Positions 15,774-24,577 of a DNA stretch of 64,000 bases are shown here, piece after piece. The notes beneath the pieces were generated by a model. It searched no databases, was not told the DNA's origin, and saw only the letters and a program-made list of their open reading frames with translations. Source of the DNA: Mycolicibacterium lutetiense (GTDB lineage Bacteria; Actinomycetota; Actinomycetes; Mycobacteriales; Mycobacteriaceae). Position numbers and translations under genes: made by a program. How positions within the stretch are numbered: position 1 is the stretch's first letter; every line of letters begins with the position of its first letter. The stretch spans positions 2,728,001 to 2,792,000 of the forward strand of contig NZ_JAGIOP010000002.1 of NCBI RefSeq assembly GCF_017876775.1, given 5' to 3'.

Positions 15774-16424
15774 TCAGCCGGCGGGCACGCTCGGGTCGGC
15801 AGTTCTGACCGGCCCATCCCGCTTCCGCGTCAACGGATAGCAGCACAAACCGATCAGCAGAGCCGACATGTGGCCGATCGCGGTGAAGTTGATATTGCCG
15901 ACCAGTGCGGCACCGAAGTAGATGAACGCCGCGCCGAGGTACACCCACCGCCATGGCCGCGCCATGCGGTACGCCAGCACAGCCCCCACCCCGGCGAAGA
16001 AGTAACTCACCCCGACGTCGCGGACATGGACGAGCCGTTCGGGTGCGAGGTGCTCAAGAATAGCCAGGTACAGCACGCCTTCGCTGATGTAAGTGGCCAG
16101 CACATGCGCGGTCAAACCAACTGTCAGCCAACGAATTTGACCCAACCATCGTTCGGCGGGCGCGAGGATGAGGCTGAACAGCACCAGGTACGGCGTCCAG
16201 TACCGGCCGTCGATCCAGAACAAGCTGGTGCCGAGCACGTAAAGCGGGTCCGTGCCTAGGTGGTGGATGTTGGTCGAGCTCTGGACCAACAGATCATGGA
16301 GCTCCCGCCCATGCATCTGACGCTGGATGATCGTGGTAAACAGCAGTGCCACCAGCCAGGCATAGGTCAGCGGGGCGCTGCGCACATACCTCCACACCGC
16401 CGCCGGCCATGACCTCAGGCGCAC
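15774..16424 (-). CDS. Rhomboid-like integral membrane protein
   Basis: This protein has 216 residues from GTG 16424. A longer frame exists, but its extra 44 residues look unconserved and cross a perfect palindrome. About six membrane segments are visible: near APLTYAWLVALLF, YWTPYLVLFSLIL, LTVGLTAHVLATYI, VSYFFAGVGAVLAY, WVYLGAAFIYFGAALV and IGHMSALLIGLCCY. The layout resembles mycobacterial rhomboid-like proteins. The serine-protease motif GxSG is absent (VSYFFAG in its place), so proteolysis is doubtful. The terminal GHMSALLIG His is kept. The function is unknown. Confidence 0.65.
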   Translation of the reverse strand: MRLRSWPAAVWRYVRSAPLTYAWLVALLFTTIIQRQMHGRELHDLLVQSSTNIHHLGTDPLYVLGTSLFWIDGRYWTPYLVLFSLILAPAERWLGQIRWLTVGLTAHVLATYISEGVLYLAILEHLAPERLVHVRDVGVSYFFAGVGAVLAYRMARPWRWVYLGAAFIYFGAALVGNINFTAIGHMSALLIGLCCYPLTRKRDGPVRTADPSVPAG

Positions 16425-16555
16425 GCTACTCAGTATGTGCGCGACAGCTGGATACCGGCAGCGATAACGGTGACCGCCGGTGCCAAGAAGGCCCTCGGCG
16501 GCACGAGCGGGGCTTCGGACAACAGGGGATCCGAGGATTGATTCATGCGCGGTCA

Positions 16556-16581
16556 CCGCAACTCTCGATCGAGAGTTGCGG
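16556..16581. promoter_or_regulatory. 26-bp perfect palindrome, probable operator
   Basis: The half-site CCGCAACTCTCGA is followed immediately by its exact complement, with no spacer. It lies 80 bp before the MarR gene and between divergent genes. MarR proteins bind palindromes of this kind to repress themselves and a neighbour. With no loop, it is less suited to a terminator. Confidence 0.55.
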
Positions 16582-16661
16582 CGACTGCGTCATTTCTGTG
16601 AACTCTCCCGACCCGCCACATTGGCACCGGACCTCGAGCCGGACCGTGGGATACTCGCTGG

Positions 16662-17147
16662 ATGGGCAGCGCGCAGCAGCACGAGATGACCCGCACTCCG
16701 GTCGACGAGTTGTCGGCGTTCGAAGTGGCAACCCGAGATCTGGTGGGCGTGGCGCTGCGCAGCGTGGAACAACTGGAGATCTCACTGCCACAGTTCCGGC
16801 TGTTGCTCGTGCTGCAGGAACGTGGGAAGTCGACATCGACGGAATGTGCCCTGGCGCTGGGGGTGGTCGGGTCGACAGTGACGCGGTTGGCCGACCGACT
16901 GGACGCATCCGGACATCTGGCCCGCGGTTCCGACCCGAGCAACCGCAGTGTCGTCACGCTGTCGCTGACCGAGCGTGGCCGCAAACTGGTCCGCCAGGTG
17001 AACTCCCGGCGTCGACGGGAGCTGAGCAAGGTGCTGGACCGGCTCGATCCGGCCGAGCGGGCGGCGTGCGCGTCGGTATTGCGCAGTTTCCACGACCTGC
17101 TCACCGACGATGACGCCGACGATCTGAACCGCCCGATACCGCTGTAG
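16662..17147 (+). CDS. MarR-family transcriptional regulator
   Basis: This protein has 161 residues. It has the winged helix fold with STECALALGVVGSTVTRLADRLDASGHL (residues 67-94 recognition region) and the wing segment RGSDPSNRSVVTLSLTERGR. A leading Asp/Glu-rich helix and a C-terminal dimer helix complete the family layout at the usual length. It lies between the rhomboid-like gene, which is divergent and shares the palindrome, and the large sulfatase downstream. One or both are its likely targets. The ligand is unknown. Confidence 0.85.
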   Translation: MGSAQQHEMTRTPVDELSAFEVATRDLVGVALRSVEQLEISLPQFRLLLVLQERGKSTSTECALALGVVGSTVTRLADRLDASGHLARGSDPSNRSVVTLSLTERGRKLVRQVNSRRRRELSKVLDRLDPAERAACASVLRSFHDLLTDDDADDLNRPIPL

Positions 17148-17153
17148 GAATAG

Positions 17154-17168
17154 CGCCCGTTGCGGGCG
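17154..17168. terminator. Small hairpin after marR-type gene
   Basis: CGCCCG (17154-17159) pairs with CGGGCG (17163-17168) around a 3-base loop, 7 bases after the MarR stop. It is only a 6-bp stem without a T-run, so a weak call. Confidence 0.35.
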
Positions 17169-17290
17169 ATGCACACAATCGGTACATCGCCTATGGGAAA
17201 TGCCTTGGCCCCCAATGGGTATCAATTTCCACCGACTGGTGCGGCGATTTATCGGGACAAGGCGCCCAATCGGGCATAGTGTCAGGCCAC

Positions 17291-19810
17291 ATGGAATCGA
17301 ACACCGATGACATGGCCCGGTCTGATGGCGACAAGCGCGGCAAACTGTCGAGACGTTCGATGCTGGGGGGCATCGCCGCTACCGGAGTCGGAGTGGCCGC
17401 TGCCGGCGCATTCGTCGCCGGATGCGAAGACAACTCTGGAAAGCCCGGCGCCAGCGGAAAAGTCGGCCCTCCCGATTACGGGACCGGCATCAACGAAGGT
17501 TTCGACGGCAAGATCGAACTCGACGTTCGTGATTCGACCCCGGACTGGAAGCCGTTCGAGCTCAAGCACGCCCCGGAAGGTGCGCCCAACGTTCTGGTGG
17601 TGCTGTTCGACGACACCGGCATGGCTTCGTGGTCGCCGTATGGCGGCCGGATCAACATGCCGACGCTGCAAAAGCTGGCCGACAACGGGCTCACCTATTC
17701 GCAGTGGCACACCACAGCGCTGTGCTCGCCCACCCGGTCCTGTCTTCTGACCGGTCGCAATCATCACGTCAACCGGTTCGCGAGCATCACCGAGGGTTCC
17801 GACGGCTTCCCGGGCGCGGCCGCCCGGCTACCCGCACAGTGCGCGACGGTGGGTCAGGTGCTGCAGGACAATGGCTACAGCACGTTCTGGGTGGGCAAGA
17901 ACCACAACGTCCCCGAAGAAGACGTCTCCAGCGGCGGCAGCAAATCGGAGTGGCCGGTGCAGAAGGGATTCGACCGGTTCTACGGGTTCCTCGGCGGTGA
18001 AACCAACCAGTGGTATCCCGACCTGTCCGAGGACAACCGGTTCATCGACCAGCCGTACCCGCCGGAACAGGGCTACCACCTGTCGAAAGACCTTGCCGAT
18101 CAGGCGATTCGGATGCTGCGCGACCAGCGGTCCAGCAACCCGTCCAAGCCCTGGTACATGTGGTTGTGCCCCGGCGCGAACCACGCTCCGCACCACAGCC
18201 CCGAGGAGTACTCGGCAAAGTACAAGGGCAAGTTCGACGACGGCTACGAGGCCTACCGGGAATGGGTGCTGGGCCGGATGATCGACAAGGGCATCATGCC
18301 CAAGGGCACGGAGCTGACCCCGATCAATCCGCTTCCGGCTGACGTGGCTTCGGAGGCCGACGCGGTGCGGCCGTGGGAATCACTCAACCCCGACGAGAAG
18401 AAGTTGTTCAGCCGGATGGCCGAGGTATTCGCCGGATTCTCGGAGTACACCGATGCCCAGGTCGGGCGGGTTGTCGACTATCTGGAGCAGACCGGGCAAT
18501 TGGACAACACCGTCATCTTCTACTGCGCCGACAACGGTGCGTCCGGTGAGGGCTCACCGAACGGTTCGGTCAACGAAAACAAGTTCTTCAACGGTTACCC
18601 GGACGATCTCGCCGAGAACATGCAGATGCTGGACAAGCTCGGCACCCCCGACACCTACAACCACTACCCGACGGGCTGGGCGGTGGCGTTCTCCACGCCG
18701 TTCCAGATGTTCAAGCGCTACTCGCAATTCTCGGGCGGCACGTGCGATCCGATGATCATCCACTGGCCCAAAGGCATCAAGGCCAGGGGTGAGGTGCGCC
18801 ATCAGTACCACCACGCCACTGACATCGTCCCGACCATCCTCGACGTCGCGGGAATCAAGATGCCCGACGAATATCGCGGCATCAAGCAGTACCCGGTCAA
18901 CGGGGTGTCGATGCGATACAGCTTCGACGGTGCCGATGCCGCCACGACCAAGAAGCGGCAGTACTACGCGATGCTGGGCACCCGAGGTATCTGGCAGGAC
19001 GGCTGGAAGGCGTCGGCACTGCACGCGCCCATCAGTGGAAAGGGTCATTTCGATCAGGACAAGTGGGAGCTCTTCCACGTCGACGAGGATCGCTCCGAGG
19101 CCAAGAACGTGGCCGATAAGAATCCGGAGAAGCTCAAGGAACTGATTGCGGCGTGGGATGAGGAGGCCAGGAACAACTATGTCCTGCCGCTCGACGACCG
19201 GACCCCTATCGAACTGATCAGCATCGAGCGTCCCCAGTTCGAACCGCCCCGCACCCGCTACCTCTACTACCCGGACACCGCGCCGGTGCCCGAGGGCGTG
19301 GCGGTCAACATCCGCGGCCGGTCCTACAAGATCATCGCCGACGTCGACATGACCAAGGATGCCCAGGGCGTGCTGTTCGCGCACGGTTCACGCTTCGGCG
19401 GGCATGCCTTGTTCATCAAGGACAACATGCTGCACTACGTCTACAACTTCCTGGGCATCAAACCAGAGCAGGTGTTCGTCTCCGGTCCGCTGCCAGCCGG
19501 CAAGCATGCGTTGGGTATGGAATTCGTGTGGGAGAAGAAGGGTGAACACGGTGAATCCCTGGGAACCACAATCCTTTACGTAGACGGCAAGGAAGCCGCC
19601 AAGGGGCCGATGCGGGCCCAGATCGGCAAGTTCACCCTTGCCGGTGACGGACTGTGCGTCGGGTTCGACAGCGGTGACAACGTGTCCTCGCTGTACCAGA
19701 ACCCGGGCCGGTTCACCGGCGGCACCATCAGGGGTGTCGCGGTCGACGTGAGCGAGGAGAAGTACGCCGACCTCGACCGGGAGGCGCAGGCCGCGTTCGC
19801 GACGGACTGA
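17291..19810 (+). CDS. Tat-exported lipoprotein arylsulfatase
   Basis: This protein has 839 residues from ATG 17291; GTG 17279 is a 4-residue-longer alternative. A twin-arginine signal (LSRRSMLGGIAATGVGVAAAG) ends in a lipobox-like FVAGC, suggesting a membrane-anchored exported enzyme. The sulfatase core follows: DDTGMASWSPYGG supplies metal-binding Asp residues, and CSPTRSCLLTGR is the formylglycine motif C-x-P-x-R. DNGAS supplies the late metal ligand. A C-terminal region of about 170 residues (from about 670) looks like a beta-rich accessory domain. It should hydrolyse sulfate esters outside the membrane; the substrate is unknown. It probably depends on a formylglycine-generating enzyme encoded elsewhere. 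Confidence 0.88.
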   Translation: MESNTDDMARSDGDKRGKLSRRSMLGGIAATGVGVAAAGAFVAGCEDNSGKPGASGKVGPPDYGTGINEGFDGKIELDVRDSTPDWKPFELKHAPEGAPNVLVVLFDDTGMASWSPYGGRINMPTLQKLADNGLTYSQWHTTALCSPTRSCLLTGRNHHVNRFASITEGSDGFPGAAARLPAQCATVGQVLQDNGYSTFWVGKNHNVPEEDVSSGGSKSEWPVQKGFDRFYGFLGGETNQWYPDLSEDNRFIDQPYPPEQGYHLSKDLADQAIRMLRDQRSSNPSKPWYMWLCPGANHAPHHSPEEYSAKYKGKFDDGYEAYREWVLGRMIDKGIMPKGTELTPINPLPADVASEADAVRPWESLNPDEKKLFSRMAEVFAGFSEYTDAQVGRVVDYLEQTGQLDNTVIFYCADNGASGEGSPNGSVNENKFFNGYPDDLAENMQMLDKLGTPDTYNHYPTGWAVAFSTPFQMFKRYSQFSGGTCDPMIIHWPKGIKARGEVRHQYHHATDIVPTILDVAGIKMPDEYRGIKQYPVNGVSMRYSFDGADAATTKKRQYYAMLGTRGIWQDGWKASALHAPISGKGHFDQDKWELFHVDEDRSEAKNVADKNPEKLKELIAAWDEEARNNYVLPLDDRTPIELISIERPQFEPPRTRYLYYPDTAPVPEGVAVNIRGRSYKIIADVDMTKDAQGVLFAHGSRFGGHALFIKDNMLHYVYNFLGIKPEQVFVSGPLPAGKHALGMEFVWEKKGEHGESLGTTILYVDGKEAAKGPMRAQIGKFTLAGDGLCVGFDSGDNVSSLYQNPGRFTGGTIRGVAVDVSEEKYADLDREAQAAFATD

Positions 19811-19878
19811 GCGACGGGACGACGGCGACTCTCCGGCCCGACTAGTTTGGTCAGGGAAACCTGACGATAGGAACAGCC

Positions 19879-20496
19879 GTGGACTCCGACACCATCTGGC
19901 GCAATGTCGATGACCAGCGCGGACAGCTCGCCGATCTTCTCGACACCCTCGAACCCCAACAGTGGGCGACGCCGTCACTGTGCGCGGGCTGGACGGTGCG
20001 TGAGGTCGCCATCCACATCACGCAGTCCCACGCGAGTATCGGCGAGTTGTTGCCTGCTGCGTTCAAATCGGGCTTCCGGTTCGACGCCATGGTCCGCCGG
20101 GCCGCGCTGGAAGATCCCTCCGAGCCATCGGCCATCACGGCCCGGTTGCGCGCCATGGCGGGTTCGCGCAAGCGTCCGCCGATGACCAAGGAGGTCGATC
20201 CGCTGCTGGATATCCTGATCCACACCCAGGACATCTGCATTCCGCTCGGGATCGACCAGCCGATGCCCACAGCAGCCGCCGCAGCTGTCGCAGACCGCTT
20301 GTGGCACATGAAATTTCCGTTTGCGCCGCAACGGGATCTCCCGGGCTACCGGTTCGTGGCCACCGATGCCGGCTATGCCGTCGGCCCGGAATGGGGTGGG
20401 CGGCGCGAGGCGCCGATCCGTGACATCGTGCTGATGTTCTCAAGGCGACGCGACGTTCCCGATTCCGAACCCGAGGCGGAATCCGGGGAAGACTAG
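19879..20496 (+). CDS. Maleylpyruvate-isomerase/DinB-type (TIGR03083-like) protein
   Basis: This protein has 205 residues from GTG 19879. The N-terminal four-helix motif LCAGWTVREVAIHITQSHASIGELL carries the conserved Trp and the metal-binding His of mycothiol-dependent maleylpyruvate isomerase/DinB relatives. A later DILIHTQDICIPLG supplies the second His. These proteins bind a divalent metal and are thought to use mycothiol. The substrate is unknown. It overlaps the convergent ABC exporter gene by 4 bases at the stop. Confidence 0.75.
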   Translation: MDSDTIWRNVDDQRGQLADLLDTLEPQQWATPSLCAGWTVREVAIHITQSHASIGELLPAAFKSGFRFDAMVRRAALEDPSEPSAITARLRAMAGSRKRPPMTKEVDPLLDILIHTQDICIPLGIDQPMPTAAAAAVADRLWHMKFPFAPQRDLPGYRFVATDAGYAVGPEWGGRREAPIRDIVLMFSRRRDVPDSEPEAESGED

Positions 20497-22316
20497 CTTT
20501 CGTTCTGCACCTCGTGCAGCCGTTTGTACAGGCCATCCTGTGCCATCAACTCTTGATGGTCGCCGCTCTGGGAGATGCGCCCGTCCTCCAGCACCAGGAT
20601 CCGGTCAGCCACCGCGGCAACGAAATCCAGGTCGTGGCTGATCACCAAGCAGGTGCGCTCACTGGCGTAGCCGCGGATCACCCCGATCAACCGGGCCCGC
20701 TCGTCGGCGTCGAGGTTCTCGGTCGGCTCGTCGAGCAGGAGTACCTCCGGCCGGCGCAACAGGCAGCGGGCGAGGGCGATCAGACGTTTCTGCCCTCCTG
20801 AGGGGATCTGGACGTCGACGACGGTGCCGTAGCCGTCGGGCATCCTGGTCTCGATGACCGCATGGATATGAGCCTCGATGCATGCCTCTTCGATCTCGGC
20901 GTCGGTGGCCTGTTGCCGGGCCAACCGGATGTTCTCCCGGATGGTGTCCTTGGTGAAGAACGGGAACTGGGCGAGCTTGGACACCTGATCCCGCAGCGAG
21001 TCGATTGTGACACCGGATATGTCGTTGCCGTCCAACAGGATCCGCCCACCCTGCGGATCCCGGAATCGTAGGAGCAGATTGAAGATCGTCGACTTTCCCG
21101 ACCCGATTCCGCCGACCAGACCCACCGTCTCACCCTCGGCGATCGAGAATGACAACCCCTCGACGACATTCCGACCGGGCGTGTAGCCGAACGTCACGTC
21201 CTCGAAAACCACGTTGCCGTGTACCTCGCCCAGCGCCACGGCATCCTCGGCTTCGCGTACCGAGGGCTTCGTGTCGAGCAGTTCGTAGGTGGACGTCACA
21301 TTCGGCGCCAGGGCCTTGTATGTGGTGTAGGCCCCGAGAACCCGTTGTGCGGCGCTGAACATCACCGGAACCACGCCGGCGAACACCAGCAGGCCGGCGA
21401 ATGTCAGCCCGAAGTGCCCACTGAGCCCCACACCGACCAGTAGGACGATGACAGTGCTGAGCGCGACGAAGATCTGTGAGCCGTTGACGGTGGCCTGCAT
21501 CCACACCACCGAGGCTGCCGATCCCTTGGCGGCCTCCTCCGAGACGGCATGAAATCGCTCGCTCCGGAGCGGTTGCGCGTTGAACGTCTGGATCTCGGCG
21601 ATCCCGCTGATCGTCTGCTCAACCTCGGCGGCCATCGCCCGCTCAGCATTCATCACCCGGTGCATCACCGCCTGCACGTGGCGGCCGGCGAATCTCAGGC
21701 TGAGCAGCGCCAGTGGCGTGAGCACCAGCGCGGCCACGGTCATCTGCCACGAGATGGCCAGCAGGTAGCTGATCACCACCACCAGCACTACCGCGTCGAT
21801 CAGCGGTGGCAGCAGGCAGTCGGTCAGAAGCCGTTGCACACCAGTGGATTCCGTCATCACCCGATGCATCAGCTCGCCGCTGCGTGAGGCCAAGAAGAAG
21901 TCCAGGGACAGCGACTGCAGGTGGTCGTGTACGCGCTGGCGGATATCGACCACCAGCACCCGCTCGACCCTCGCGCCGATCCAGGCGTTGGCGAAGTACA
22001 TGAGTTGGGTCAGCACCAGCGAGGACGCCCAGACCACCAACAGCACGACGAACGGCACCGGACCGGCCAGTGATTTGAGCAGTCCGTCCTCCCGGGCCAC
22101 CAGCGGACCGCTCAAATCCCATACATTGCTGAGGCTTCCGCTGTTCCCGGCGTCGGCGATGACCTGGACCATCGGCCCGAAGGCGGCCACGGTGACATAG
22201 GGCAGCGCCGAGGCGATCCCGCCGATCACCAGCAGCAGGGTCAGCACGCCCCGGACCGCGCGCAGCATGCCCAGACTGCGCCAAACCATGTGCAGCGACG
22301 ACGCCACGTCGGCCAC
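20493..22316 (-). CDS. ABC exporter, fused membrane and ATPase domains
   Basis: This protein has 607 residues from GTG 22316, placed 6 bases after AGAGGGG; GTG 22322 is also possible. Residues 25-310 hold six membrane helices of exporter type I. The ATPase half has Walker A GGIGSGKST, a modified signature PSGGQKR, where LSGGQ is usual, Walker B VLLLDEPTENLD and a switch His in VISHDLD. As a half-transporter it should homodimerise to export lipids, drugs or peptides; the substrate is unknown. It follows a multi-pass membrane protein gene by 25 bp and is probably co-transcribed with it. Confidence 0.88.
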   Translation of the reverse strand: MADVASSLHMVWRSLGMLRAVRGVLTLLLVIGGIASALPYVTVAAFGPMVQVIADAGNSGSLSNVWDLSGPLVAREDGLLKSLAGPVPFVVLLVVWASSLVLTQLMYFANAWIGARVERVLVVDIRQRVHDHLQSLSLDFFLASRSGELMHRVMTESTGVQRLLTDCLLPPLIDAVVLVVVISYLLAISWQMTVAALVLTPLALLSLRFAGRHVQAVMHRVMNAERAMAAEVEQTISGIAEIQTFNAQPLRSERFHAVSEEAAKGSAASVVWMQATVNGSQIFVALSTVIVLLVGVGLSGHFGLTFAGLLVFAGVVPVMFSAAQRVLGAYTTYKALAPNVTSTYELLDTKPSVREAEDAVALGEVHGNVVFEDVTFGYTPGRNVVEGLSFSIAEGETVGLVGGIGSGKSTIFNLLLRFRDPQGGRILLDGNDISGVTIDSLRDQVSKLAQFPFFTKDTIRENIRLARQQATDAEIEEACIEAHIHAVIETRMPDGYGTVVDVQIPSGGQKRLIALARCLLRRPEVLLLDEPTENLDADERARLIGVIRGYASERTCLVISHDLDFVAAVADRILVLEDGRISQSGDHQELMAQDGLYKRLHEVQNES

Positions 22317-22341
22317 GCGCACCCCCTCTGTCCCGCGAAGG

Positions 22342-23268
22342 CTAACCTGCCGGGTCGTTGCTGTCGCGCGGACCATCGGACGGCGCCGGTGCACCGTCAT
22401 CCTCGAAGAAATGCCCGATCGCGGCGAGCCCGCCGTGCCGACGAGCCTGGTAGGCCCAGATCGCCGCGACGACCGGCAACGGGCCGAACGCCACCCACCA
22501 CCGCGCCGCGGGCGTGGCGAATTCGGCGATCACCTGTGCGCTCGGCCGACCGTCGACGTACGCGGGCAACCACTCGTGCAACAGAATGGTCAGCATTCGG
22601 GTCGCCTCGAAGGGGCCGAAGGCGGTGGCCAGCACCCAGGACAGTGCGGCGATCAGCAGCGCCCACGGCCATGCCAGCAGCAGAGACTGATCGTCGACGA
22701 TATGGGCGGCCGAGCGGATCGATTCCACGATGAATGCACAGCCCAACGCCACCAGCAACACACCGATCTGGGCGGCCAGCAGATCATCGATCACCGAGTT
22801 GGCCAGCTCGTCATCCGTTCTGGTGGGCAGCCCGGCCGCCAACGACAACAGGCCGGTCAACAGCGCCAACAGCATCAGCGCCGACGTGGCGTCGTTGATG
22901 CGGATGAAGGAAGCCGTCAGCACACCCATCACCAGCTTCGACGAAGCGGCCGGCCGGGTTCGGTACAGGATCATCACCACCAGCCCGGACAGGACGATCG
23001 AGATCAACCAGGTGACCACGGCCGCGCAGATGAGGACCAGGGCCAACGAGGCGATCAGCGGCACCAGCTGCGAATTCTCGGCCTGGCTGTTGCGCACCAC
23101 GAGTAGAGGGACCGCGCCGATGGCGCACACACCCAGCACCCGGACCAGGATGGGGAGAGTGAATCCCGCGATATCGCCGGGATCCAGGTCGGGATCACTC
23201 CGCCGGATCGCGGCAATCTCGGCGCTCATCACCGATCGTGCCCGGCGGAAAGACATTCTGCGCGCCAC
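22342..23268 (-). CDS. Multi-pass membrane protein (hypothetical)
   Basis: This protein has 308 residues with about seven hydrophobic segments (for example GFTLPILVRVLGVCAIGAV, LIASLALVLICAAVVTWLI, ALMLLALLTGLLSLAAG, IGVLLVALGCAFIVES and WALLIAALSWVLATAF) and an acidic Pro-rich C-terminus. There is no ATPase or enzyme motif. It is the first gene of a two-gene minus-strand operon with the ABC exporter, so it may help that transporter. The start could also be one of two later ATGs within the first 15 codons. Confidence 0.65.
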   Translation of the reverse strand: MARRMSFRRARSVMSAEIAAIRRSDPDLDPGDIAGFTLPILVRVLGVCAIGAVPLLVVRNSQAENSQLVPLIASLALVLICAAVVTWLISIVLSGLVVMILYRTRPAASSKLVMGVLTASFIRINDATSALMLLALLTGLLSLAAGLPTRTDDELANSVIDDLLAAQIGVLLVALGCAFIVESIRSAAHIVDDQSLLLAWPWALLIAALSWVLATAFGPFEATRMLTILLHEWLPAYVDGRPSAQVIAEFATPAARWWVAFGPLPVVAAIWAYQARRHGGLAAIGHFFEDDGAPAPSDGPRDSNDPAG

Positions 23269-23329
23269 GGTGCGAATCTAAGCCGCGTGCGCAGCCCAGA
23301 TCATGGGACACGCTGGGCGCACATCGGGC

Positions 23330-24031
23330 TCAGCGGAGGTACAGCTCGCCGCCGGTCGGGTAGCCGCCACCTTTGGTGGTCAGGTGGACGTGGTCGTAAT
23401 GGCCGTAGCCGCCGGATTGTGACCCGCCGGGCGTGTAATAGGTGCCCCGCCAGATGGCGTCCTGCAGGGCGAACCGGTCGGCGTTCTTCAGCGCATAGGC
23501 GACGATCCGATTACCGAGCGCGATGCCCGCCGCGCTGGTGGGGTTGGGGATCATCACGTCAAGGGCCAGGCCGTTGGGGTGCCAGCGCAGCGCGTCGGGA
23601 CGAACGCCGCCGATGTTATGTATCTCGGGGAAGTCAGCATGGACGCTGCGGGCGGCCAGGATGGTCTTGACCTGCAGACCCCGCTCCGGTGCGATGCCTA
23701 TGGGCAGCAGCTGGGGAATGTTGATGACGCGCCAACGCGAGGCGGCGGCGGCCGGCGCCTGCGCGGCGCTCAGCGAGACGGTCTGTACGGACGGAGCCGA
23801 CGCGGAAGCGGCCGGTGCGGCCACGATCTCCATGCAGCAGGGTGCCGCTTCGGTGGCGGCGACGGGTGTGGCGGCGGGCTCATTGGGATACGGATTGGCG
23901 TCACCACCGCTGACGAAGAACGCAGCGACGGGCGCAAGGATTGCAGCCGCTACCGCCGGGAGTTTGCGCTGGCGGGGACTGGCTAATACAGGTCGGCCCA
24001 CACGGGCACCATACGGGCACTTCTGCGGCAA
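23330..24031 (-). CDS. Secreted ARB_07466-like domain protein
   Basis: This protein has 233 residues. An N-terminal signal or anchor (LPAVAAAILAPVAAFFVSGG) is followed by an Ala/Pro-rich linker of about 60 residues. A globular C-terminal domain of about 125 residues follows, with GGVRPDALRWHPNGLALDVMIPN and GHYDHVHLTTKGG. The spaced H-x-N-G-x-A-x-D and H-x-H residues fit the zinc-peptidase-like fold of ARB_07466/VanY-type proteins. A cell-wall role is likely but unproven. The start may be slightly downstream; no strong ribosome site is seen. Confidence 0.65.
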   Translation of the reverse strand: MPQKCPYGARVGRPVLASPRQRKLPAVAAAILAPVAAFFVSGGDANPYPNEPAATPVAATEAAPCCMEIVAAPAASASAPSVQTVSLSAAQAPAAAASRWRVINIPQLLPIGIAPERGLQVKTILAARSVHADFPEIHNIGGVRPDALRWHPNGLALDVMIPNPTSAAGIALGNRIVAYALKNADRFALQDAIWRGTYYTPGGSQSGGYGHYDHVHLTTKGGGYPTGGELYLR

Positions 24032-24227
24032 CGCAGCAACCCCTGCTCCGATCTACGAGTTTCCTCAGAAACGTGTCAAGCATATCGACGGCGTGTTTTC
24101 GCAGGTCATTGGTCACAAATCGGTCACAAGAATAAGGGAACCCTAAAGGTTGAAACAGTCCCCCTCGTCCGCATTTGCTGGCTAATGTGCTGCCCAGATT
24201 GACGCCGACGTTGATTAGGAGACTGAC

Positions 24228-24566
24228 CTGCGCAGGCCCGACACGCTGGATGCGACCGCCCGCTCAAAAATCATCGAGCTTCTCCAGGACAGCATCGCCT
24301 CGACGATCACCCTCGAAACGCTCGCACAACAAGCGAACATGCCCGTGGCCGTGTTCATCACCGCGTTCCGCGCGGCGTTCCACACCACCCCGTATCAGTA
24401 CCTGCTGGACCTACGCTACGAACACGCCAAGGCCCTACTCAAGGAGTCCTCGCACACCATCGCCGAAATCGGTGCGATGGTCGGATTCTCGAGGCCGAGC
24501 CATTTCTCCACCGCCTTCCGGCGCCGCGCCGGAATGTCACCCCGCGCCTACCGCAACCGCCGCTGA
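24228..24566 (+). CDS. Stand-alone AraC DNA-binding domain, probable CTG start
   Basis: This protein has 112 residues if initiated at CTG 24228, which has AGGAGA at 24218-24223 and an in-frame stop just upstream. ATG 24339 would remove the first helix-turn-helix. The whole product is an AraC domain (ITLETLAQQANMPVAVFITAFRAAFHTTPYQYLLDLR, then IAEIGAMVGFSRPSHFSTAFRRRAGMSPRAYR; two helix-turn-helices) without a sensor half. It closely mirrors the C-terminus of the AraC regulator at 13151. It lies convergent to phnF, with 11 bp between the stops. Confidence 0.65.
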   Translation: MRRPDTLDATARSKIIELLQDSIASTITLETLAQQANMPVAVFITAFRAAFHTTPYQYLLDLRYEHAKALLKESSHTIAEIGAMVGFSRPSHFSTAFRRRAGMSPRAYRNRR

Positions 24567-24577
24567 ACGCACGGCCA

